Part shown: in pieces, positions 5,566 through 10,026 of the stretch | Numbering within the stretch: position 1 is the stretch's first letter | How the letters are laid out: each line of letters opens with the position of its first letter | DNA from: an uncultured Collinsella sp. | GTDB lineage: Bacteria > Actinomycetota > Coriobacteriia > Coriobacteriales > Coriobacteriaceae | Assembly: GCA_900549345.1 (NCBI GenBank) | Contig: UROC01000072.1 | Location: forward strand, 1 to 10,026 | DNA: 10,026 nucleotides | Direction of reading: 5' to 3' | Program-made: the position numbers and the translations under genes | The notes under the pieces: model-generated | Databases searched by the model: none | Told to the model about the DNA's origin: nothing | The model's input: only the letters and a program-made list of their open reading frames with translations

Positions 5566-7085
5566 TGGTCCCTCCTTCCCTGGTACATCGCTGCCTCGAG
5601 CACGTGGTCCTGCGTCACTTGCTCGCTCTCGGCGACGTCAGCGATTGTACGCGCGATACGCACCAGGCGCACGATGCCGCGGCCCGTGAGATGCGTGCGC
5701 TTCGACAGGCCGAGCACACACTTCTCCGCCGCATCATCGAGCTCAAAGGTCGAAACGACGCCGTCAATGGACCGTGTCTCGTCATCCCCGGCCTCGGCAT
5801 CAGCATCGTCCATACGGGATTCGCGCCAAGCGCGAAAAGCGCGACCGCGCACAACGTAGTCACGTAACTCAGCTGACGACATACCCTCCGCGCCCTCGAT
5901 AATCACCTGAGGGTCGGGACGGGTCACATCGATCATCATGTCGATACGGTCGGCCAAAGGACCGCGCAGTTTAGACCGATAGCGCTCGACCATCGCCGCC
6001 GAGCAGCGACACGGTACCTCACGATCGCCCAAAAAGCCGCAGGGGCAGGGATTGCTCGCAGCCAGCAGCTGAAAGCGCGACGGGAAGGTAAAAGCCCCGT
6101 CGACGCGTACGATCCTGACGTAGCCGCGTTCGATGGGCTGACGCAGCGTCTGCAGCACACCCGTGGGAAACTCGGCAAGCTCGTCCAAAAATAGCACGCC
6201 GCCATGAGCAAGGCTGATCTCACCCGGGTGCACCGGGCGCCCACCGCCGATAAGACCTGCGGTCGAAATACTGTGATGGGGGCTGCGGAAGGGCCGGTGC
6301 CCCGCCAACAAGCCATCAATGTTCTCACCCAAAACCGAATGGATGCACAGCGCCTCCTGTTGATCCTCAACGGAAAGCTCGGGCAGGATGCCGGTCATAC
6401 GACGCGCGAGCATCGTCTTGCCCGATCCCGGGGACCCGATCATGAGCAAGCCGAGTTCTCCTGCCGCCGCAAGCGCCATGCCGCGCTTGGCGACCTCCTG
6501 CCCCAGTACGTCGGCATAGTCGAGCTCGGGCTCAAAGGTCGCCTCGAGCACTTCAGAATCCAAGTAGTGCCGCGCGGCATCGCCCATGCCATGGGCAAGC
6601 TGAGACAAATGATCGATGAATCCACAATCCACGCCCGCGAGTGGCACATGCTGGTCTGACCTGCCGGCGATAAAAGACAGCCCCATGTCGCGAGCCAGCA
6701 GCTGAAACGCCACCTCGCCCTTGACGGGAAGCACCGTACCGTCCAAGCCGAGCTCGCCGGCGATAAGGCAGCGATCGAGGTTGTCACGGGGAATCTGCCC
6801 ATCGGCCGCCAGAACCGCGATGGCGATGGGCAGATCAAAGCCGCTACCGGTCTTGCGAATATCGCCGGGCGCTAGGTTGACCGTAATGCCCGAGCGCGGG
6901 ATCTCGAACCCGGCGGAGCGCATCGCGCAGCGAATACGACCGCGTGACTCCATCACCTCCATACTCGGAATGCCGAGCATCTGGATGCCCGGAACACCAC
7001 CGGCAAGCGAGACCTCGACCGTGACGTGAATCGCCTCGACGCCACGGATGCAGGCCGCGTGAACGGCAAACGTCTCGAACGCCAT
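5562..7085 (-). CDS. comM: ComM/YifB family AAA+ ATPase (Mg-chelatase-like), branch migration helicase
   Basis: ComM is a hexameric AAA+ motor that promotes branch migration when transformed DNA integrates. The protein has 507 residues, the usual length. Residues 1-170 are the N-terminal Lon-protease-like/ChlI domain (VEVSLAGGVPGIQMLGIP, ITVNLAPGDIRKTGSGFDLP). Walker A is GSPGSGKT at 217-224 and Walker B is GGVLFLDE near 295-302. ASNPCPCGF with later CRCS (345-362) is the cysteine cluster typical of this family. The C-terminal Mg-chelatase domain ends in GIVRLVRIARTIAD (470-483). A short acidic stretch (residues 426-437) is less typical. ATG at 7083-7085 is chosen because it gives the family N-terminus MAFETFAVHA; it overlaps the yraN stop as TGATG, so translation is probably coupled. 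A GTG directly before it, and a TTG further up, are possible but add nothing conserved. Confidence 0.95.
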   Translation of the reverse strand: MAFETFAVHAACIRGVEAIHVTVEVSLAGGVPGIQMLGIPSMEVMESRGRIRCAMRSAGFEIPRSGITVNLAPGDIRKTGSGFDLPIAIAVLAADGQIPRDNLDRCLIAGELGLDGTVLPVKGEVAFQLLARDMGLSFIAGRSDQHVPLAGVDCGFIDHLSQLAHGMGDAARHYLDSEVLEATFEPELDYADVLGQEVAKRGMALAAAGELGLLMIGSPGSGKTMLARRMTGILPELSVEDQQEALCIHSVLGENIDGLLAGHRPFRSPHHSISTAGLIGGGRPVHPGEISLAHGGVLFLDELAEFPTGVLQTLRQPIERGYVRIVRVDGAFTFPSRFQLLAASNPCPCGFLGDREVPCRCSAAMVERYRSKLRGPLADRIDMMIDVTRPDPQVIIEGAEGMSSAELRDYVVRGRAFRAWRESRMDDADAEAGDDETRSIDGVVSTFELDDAAEKCVLGLSKRTHLTGRGIVRLVRIARTIADVAESEQVTQDHVLEAAMYQGRRDQ

Positions 7086-7570
7086 CACGACACCTGCCAA
7101 TCGAACGCGTTGTACTGATGCTCGATCTCAGCGATATGCCCGCCACGAATGGTGACACCCACGGCATCGAAGCGAATCGCCTTGAGCGGATAATGCTCCA
7201 TGAGATAGCAACTTGCGATGCGGCGGTAGCGGCGTTGCTTTTGGGCGTCCACGGCCTCCTCGGGAAAGACCCGCGTGCTGCAATTCAGTGCAACGCGTCT
7301 GGTCTTGACCTCGGCCATCACCACGACATCGTCGAGCTCATCGAGCAGCACCAGATCGGCCTCGCCCTCGGTGCAACGATAACCCTGCTCCAGCAAGGTG
7401 TAGCCGCGCTCGTTAAAGTAGTCGATGGTGATCAGCTCGCCCAGCATGCCCAGCTCGCGGGGACTGAGTCCCTTGATAAACTCGGGCGTCATCGCCCCGC
7501 AGTCGAGCTCGCCGTTTTCCCAACGCTCCTTGAGCTGCTGCGTCTTGCTCTTTTTGCTTGCGGCACTCAT
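7085..7570 (-). CDS. yraN: YraN/UPF0102 family endonuclease-like protein
   Basis: Member of the UPF0102 family, which has a restriction-endonuclease-like fold and very often sits beside comM and dprA; its role is not settled but is thought to lie in DNA processing. The 161-residue protein has the family motifs: GMLGELITIDYFNERGYTLL (41-60), the GEADLVLLD block with E70 and D72 as likely metal ligands, and AEVKTRR with E87 and K89 (nuclease-like D...ExK set). The first 40 residues form a charged extension compared with the usual proteins of about 120 residues. ATG at 7568-7570 has AGGAG at good spacing; an upstream GTG would put the RBS inside the gene. It opens the yraN-comM-dprA-trmFO-xerC cluster. 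The 97 bases between it and the rnhB terminator must hold the cluster promoter, but I cannot pick out a convincing -35/-10 pair. Confidence 0.88.
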   Translation of the reverse strand: MSAASKKSKTQQLKERWENGELDCGAMTPEFIKGLSPRELGMLGELITIDYFNERGYTLLEQGYRCTEGEADLVLLDELDDVVVMAEVKTRRVALNCSTRVFPEEAVDAQKQRRYRRIASCYLMEHYPLKAIRFDAVGVTIRGGHIAEIEHQYNAFDWQVS

Positions 7571-7667
7571 GGGGTCTCCTTTCCGCACGCTGCATTGCCC
7601 CGATGATGAGGGCACCTTTCATGCGGGTAAGTACCGGAAGCAAACCAAAAGCTGACCAAATGCCGTC

Positions 7668-7709
7668 AAAAAACGGGCCGTACGCAGCAATGGTGTTGCA
7701 TACGGCCCG
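7668..7709 (-). terminator. Intrinsic terminator after rnhB
   Basis: Arms CGGGCCGTA (7674-7682) and TACGGCCCG (7701-7709) form a perfect 9-bp GC-rich stem, with some further pairing inside the 18-base loop. On the minus strand a run of six T follows directly (7668-7673). It begins 49 bases after the rnhB stop and separates rnhB from the yraN cluster. There is no T-run on the plus-strand side, so it acts in one direction. Confidence 0.92.
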
Positions 7710-7758
7710 CTACCAGCAGGTTTATAGAACCTTTAAGGTCCCTATCTCCACAATTGGC

Positions 7759-8547
7759 CTAGAAAAGGCGCTCAGTCTGCAGAAAGTTTCCGCAAAAGCT
7801 CACGCGGTGCAGCGGACAAAGTCCATGTTTGCGAATGGCCTCGATATGCTCGGGGCTCGCATAGCCCTTCGACTCGGCCAGATGGTACTCGGGGTACTCG
7901 GCGTCGTACTCGACCATCATCTCGTCACGCGTGACCTTTGCCATGATGGACGCCGCGGCGATGCAGGCGATCTTGGCATCGCCCTTCACCACATCGCGCT
8001 CGTTAGGAACGGCGCCCAAGGGGTTGCCATCCATGAGGACGCAGTCGGGCTCGAGTCCTGTATCGGCCACGGCGCCCGCGACGGCGGTACGGATAGCACG
8101 GGCCATGCCCATCTCATCGATATCCTTCGGCGCGATATGGCAAAAACCGATCGCCGTCGCCACCTCGGCAATCTTCACTGAGAGCAACTCGCGGCGCGCG
8201 GGCGTGAGCTTTTTGGAATCGTTGATACCCCAGACGCGCGGCTCCATAGGAAGACAGACGGCGCATACCGTCAAAGGGCCGGCCACCGATCCGCGACCCA
8301 CCTCGTCGACACCAACGACCACCCCATCGCCGCCAAGCTCATGCATAAGCTCGTACATGTCATTGACGCGCTCGCGCTCGGCAAGCTCTTTGGCATGGCG
8401 TTTGAGGGCGCGCTCACAAGCCTTGATCACCTGCTGGCGCGGGTCCTCGCGATAATGCTCTACGAGGGCGGGAATCTCCTCAAACGTAGCGCTCGCCAAC
8501 TCACCGGCAACCTGCGATGCCGAAACCGAGCTCGTCATGTTGGCCAT
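7759..8547 (-). CDS. rnhB: Ribonuclease HII
   Basis: RNase HII cuts the RNA strand of RNA-DNA hybrids and starts removal of single ribonucleotides in DNA. The 262-residue protein has the full catalytic set: D81 and E82 in GVDEVGRGSVAGPL, D173 in VLMDGN, and D208 in ASIMAKVTRD. Other family blocks are INDSKKLTPARR, KGDAKIACIAAAS and the C-terminal KGYASPEH with LHRVSF. About 75 residues before the catalytic domain form a helical extension like that in Firmicutes RnhB. ATG at 8545-8547 is preferred because AGGAGG lies seven bases upstream; an in-frame ATG at 8563-8565 lies before that RBS. There is little room for a promoter between the rplS terminator and this gene, so it probably relies on read-through from rplS. 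Confidence 0.96.
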   Translation of the reverse strand: MANMTSSVSASQVAGELASATFEEIPALVEHYREDPRQQVIKACERALKRHAKELAERERVNDMYELMHELGGDGVVVGVDEVGRGSVAGPLTVCAVCLPMEPRVWGINDSKKLTPARRELLSVKIAEVATAIGFCHIAPKDIDEMGMARAIRTAVAGAVADTGLEPDCVLMDGNPLGAVPNERDVVKGDAKIACIAAASIMAKVTRDEMMVEYDAEYPEYHLAESKGYASPEHIEAIRKHGLCPLHRVSFCGNFLQTERLF

Positions 8548-8576
8548 ACCAGGCCCTCCTTGCATGCAAATCAGAT

Positions 8577-8606
8577 AAAAAGAAGGGCCACCCGAAGGTG
8601 ACCCTT
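8577..8606 (-). terminator. UUCG-loop terminator between rplS and rnhB
   Basis: On the minus strand, AAGGGTCACC and GGTGGCCCTT pair over ten positions (8583-8592 with 8597-8606), with one U-G wobble, around a TTCG loop closed by C-G, a very stable tetraloop. One C later comes a run of five T (8577-8581). It starts 34 bases after the rplS stop. The rnhB ATG lies only about 30 bases beyond the T-run, so termination is probably partial. Confidence 0.85.
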
Positions 8607-8640
8607 GTGTCCAAACGAGTGGACAGACGCTGCGATCTTC

Positions 8641-8982
8641 TTAGCGCTTCTCGGGGATGCGAGCAGCCTTGCCCACCTTGTCGCGGAGGTAGTAAAGCTT
8701 GGCGCGACGGACGCGACCATGGCGAACGACCTCGAGCTTGGCGATCTTGGGGCTGTGAAGCGGGAAGGTACGCTCAACACCGACACCGAAGGACATCTTG
8801 CGGACGGTGAAGGTCTCGCGGGCACCGGCGCCGGCCATGCGGATGACGTCGCCCTGGAAGACCTGGATGCGCTCGCGGTCGCCTTCCTTAATGCGGTAGT
8901 GAACCTTGACGTTGTCGGCGACGCGAACCTGAGGAATGTCCTCGCGGATCTGCTGACGCTCGATTGCGCGGATGTAATCCAT
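8641..8982 (-). CDS. rplS: 50S ribosomal protein L19
   Basis: L19 is a large-subunit protein at the 30S-50S interface that contributes to an intersubunit bridge. The 113-residue protein is normal in size, with the family signature blocks VRVADNVKVHYRIKEGDRER, IQVFQGDVI, FTVRKMSFGVGVERTFPLHS and the C-terminal RRAKLYYLRDKVGKAARIPE. ATG at 8980-8982 follows AAGGA by about eight bases; an in-frame TTG two codons earlier is too close to the RBS. It has its own promoter (9052-9079) and a terminator directly behind it. The trmD-rimM genes often found just upstream of rplS are not here; ppdK is. Confidence 0.98.
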   Translation of the reverse strand: MDYIRAIERQQIREDIPQVRVADNVKVHYRIKEGDRERIQVFQGDVIRMAGAGARETFTVRKMSFGVGVERTFPLHSPKIAKLEVVRHGRVRRAKLYYLRDKVGKAARIPEKR

Positions 8983-9045
8983 GTGCAATTCCTTACTCTT
9001 CTAGAGGTGCCGTACCATCTTGGCCGGCACGTAGTTGAACAAACG
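8983..9045 (-). promoter_or_regulatory. rplS 5' leader with stem-loop
   Basis: The predicted leader of about 62 nt contains a hairpin with arms GTGCCG (9007-9012) and CGGCAC (9025-9030), plus an inner CCA/TGG stem, so the whole forms one arm with a small internal loop. It lies about 24 bases before the rplS ATG. L19 leader RNAs that sense L19 are known in low-GC Gram-positive bacteria; I cannot show this one matches them, so control by L19 is inference. Confidence 0.45.
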
Positions 9046-9051
9046 TATTCG

Positions 9052-9079
9052 AGTATACACGCGCGGGTTTCTGCTGCAA
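9052..9079 (-). promoter_or_regulatory. Sigma-A promoter of rplS
   Basis: On the minus strand TTGCAG (9074-9079) and TATACT (9052-9057) are spaced by 16 bases. An A-rich tract (AAAAAATT) just upstream of the -35 could act as an UP element. Transcription would start near 9045. The region is clearly AT-richer than its surroundings, as expected for a strong ribosomal-protein promoter. Confidence 0.72.
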
Positions 9080-9125
9080 GAACAATTTTTTACGCAGACA
9101 AAAAGACAAAACCCGCACATGATAA

Positions 9126-9153
9126 CCGCCCGCCTCACGAATGAGACGGGCGG
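9126..9153 (-). terminator. Hairpin after ppdK, probable terminator
   Basis: A 12-pair stem on the minus strand (9126-9137 with 9142-9153, one U-G wobble) begins CCGCCCG and ends CGGGCGG, with a TTCG loop. It starts about 38 bases after the ppdK stop codon. The following bases are TTATC, a poor U-tract, with a longer T-rich stretch some 15-30 bases further on. Position and strength argue for a terminator, but a weak or factor-assisted one is possible. Confidence 0.6.
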
Positions 9154-9191
9154 CATGAAGGGGGCTACACTAGACGTCGATGTGCGGGGCG

Positions 9192-10026
9192 CTAGGCGTT
9201 GCGCTTGGCCTCGAGCTTGGCCTGAGCGGCAGCCAGGCGTGCGAGGGGCACGCGATAGGGCGAGCAGGACACGTAGTCCACGTCGGCCACGTTAAACAGG
9301 CCCTTGATGGACTTGGGGTCGCCGCCGTGCTCGCCGCACACGCCAAAGTGCATGTCGGGATTGGTGGCGCGACCCTTCTCCACGGCCATGCGCACGAGCT
9401 CGAGAACCGCCGTGTCGATGGTCTCGAAGGGGTTGTCCTTCAGGATCTTCTTGTGCAGGTACAGCGGAATGAACTTGGCCTCGGCATCGTCGCGGGAGAA
9501 GCCAAAGGTCGTCTGGGTAAGGTCGTTGGTGCCAAAGCAGAAGAAATCGGCGTGATGGGCGATCTCGTCAGCAACCATGCAGGCGCGCGGCAGCTCGAGC
9601 ATCGTGCCCACGGGAATGTTGAGCTCGACGCCCTCCTCGGCGGAAACCTTGGCGATGACACGCTCGATGACCTCGCGGGTCTGGACATGCTCTGCCGTGA
9701 TGGAAACGAGCGGAACCATGATCTCGGGGCGTGGGTCGACACCCTCCTTGATAAGGCGGGCAGCAGCCGTGGCGACGGCGCGAACCTGCATGAGCGGCAG
9801 ATCGCTAAAGACGACGGACAGGCGCACACCACGCAGGCCGAGCATCGGGTTGGACTCGACCATGCCGTCGATACGACGCAGGCGGGCACGCAGGGCGGCA
9901 AGCTCTTCCTCGCTGTCGCCGGCGGCTTCCTTCTTGGTGATGGCGACCTCGAGCTCGCGAGGATTATCCAGGAACTCATGAAGCGGCGGATCAAGGAAAC
10001 GGATTGTAACCGGATTTCCTTCAAGA
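9192..10026 (-). CDS. ppdK: Pyruvate, phosphate dikinase, C-terminal part
   Basis: PPDK interconverts pyruvate, ATP and phosphate with phosphoenolpyruvate, AMP and pyrophosphate, serving glycolysis or gluconeogenesis in anaerobes. The 277 C-terminal codons are in the window; the gene enters from the right edge, so the start, the ATP-grasp domain and the phosphohistidine domain are outside. Visible is the PEP/pyruvate-binding TIM barrel: PVTIRFLDPPLHEF at the window edge, NPMLGLRGVRL, PEIMVPLVS, GTMLELPRAC, FCFGTNDLTQTTFGFSRDDA, and the catalytic cysteine in FGVCGEHGGDP (codon 9336-9338). The C-terminus (SCSPYRVPLARLAAAQ) is standard. The FGFSRDD motif and GEHGGDP favour PPDK over PEP synthase or enzyme I of the PTS. 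It forms a separate transcription unit from rplS. Confidence 0.95.
   Translation of the reverse strand, partial: LEGNPVTIRFLDPPLHEFLDNPRELEVAITKKEAAGDSEEELAALRARLRRIDGMVESNPMLGLRGVRLSVVFSDLPLMQVRAVATAAARLIKEGVDPRPEIMVPLVSITAEHVQTREVIERVIAKVSAEEGVELNIPVGTMLELPRACMVADEIAHHADFFCFGTNDLTQTTFGFSRDDAEAKFIPLYLHKKILKDNPFETIDTAVLELVRMAVEKGRATNPDMHFGVCGEHGGDPKSIKGLFNVADVDYVSCSPYRVPLARLAAAQAKLEAKRNA

Noticed and set aside
5562..7570. yraN-comM-dprA as a new defence or competence island
   Set aside because: This trio is a common conserved chromosomal neighbourhood in bacteria; base composition matches the surroundings and there are no mobile-element marks.
7571..7667. A promoter for the yraN cluster
   Set aside because: I found only poor -10 candidates (for example TACTTA, CATCAT) without a fitting -35, so I do not list one although a promoter is expected here.

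Overview
The window is a compact housekeeping stretch of a high-GC bacterial chromosome, and every gene I can support lies on the minus strand. The protein sequences, roughly 60-70% GC over most of the window, and strong AGGAGG-type ribosome binding sites fit an actinobacterium of the Coriobacteriia, most like Collinsella. That placement is by recognition, not by a search. Read right to left, which is the direction of transcription, the order is ppdK (3' part) - rplS - rnhB - yraN - comM - dprA - trmFO - xerC - rpsB - tsf - pyrH (5' part).

Layout. The end of pyruvate phosphate dikinase (9192-10026) is followed by a UUCG-capped hairpin. A good sigma-A promoter (9052-9079) then drives rplS, through a leader that can form a stem-loop. 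rplS ends in a second UUCG-loop terminator whose U-tract lies about 30 nt from the rnhB start codon, so rnhB probably depends on read-through. A strong terminator (7668-7709) closes rnhB. Next is a tightly packed five-gene cluster, yraN-comM-dprA-trmFO-xerC, with overlaps of 1 and 4 nt, a 14-nt gap and a further 4-nt overlap. It groups DNA uptake and processing factors (ComM, DprA, YraN) with a tRNA methyltransferase and the chromosome dimer recombinase. A consensus-like extended -10 promoter (2283-2311) with a leader of about 135 nt drives rpsB-tsf, which ends at a perfect 11-bp terminator. pyrH starts separately at a TTG codon with its own strong ribosome binding site.

The order rplS-rnhB-yraN-comM-dprA-xerC-rpsB-tsf-pyrH is an old arrangement shared by actinobacteria and Firmicutes. 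The trmFO between dprA and xerC is the Firmicutes-style version, and the topA, hslVU and lepB genes often found in related loci are absent. I see no mobile element, CRISPR array, tRNA, rRNA or new defence or biosynthetic system.

Three points deserve a second look. (1) The last 128 bases at the left edge turn pyrH abruptly from a high-GC, Collinsella-like sequence into a 40-45% GC sequence resembling Lachnospiraceae UMP kinase. This is a gene chimera made either by assembly or by recombination. (2) xerC has no ATG, GTG or TTG that gives a full-length protein; the best-supported start is ATA. (3) DprA carries unusual residues at otherwise well-conserved Rossmann-fold positions.
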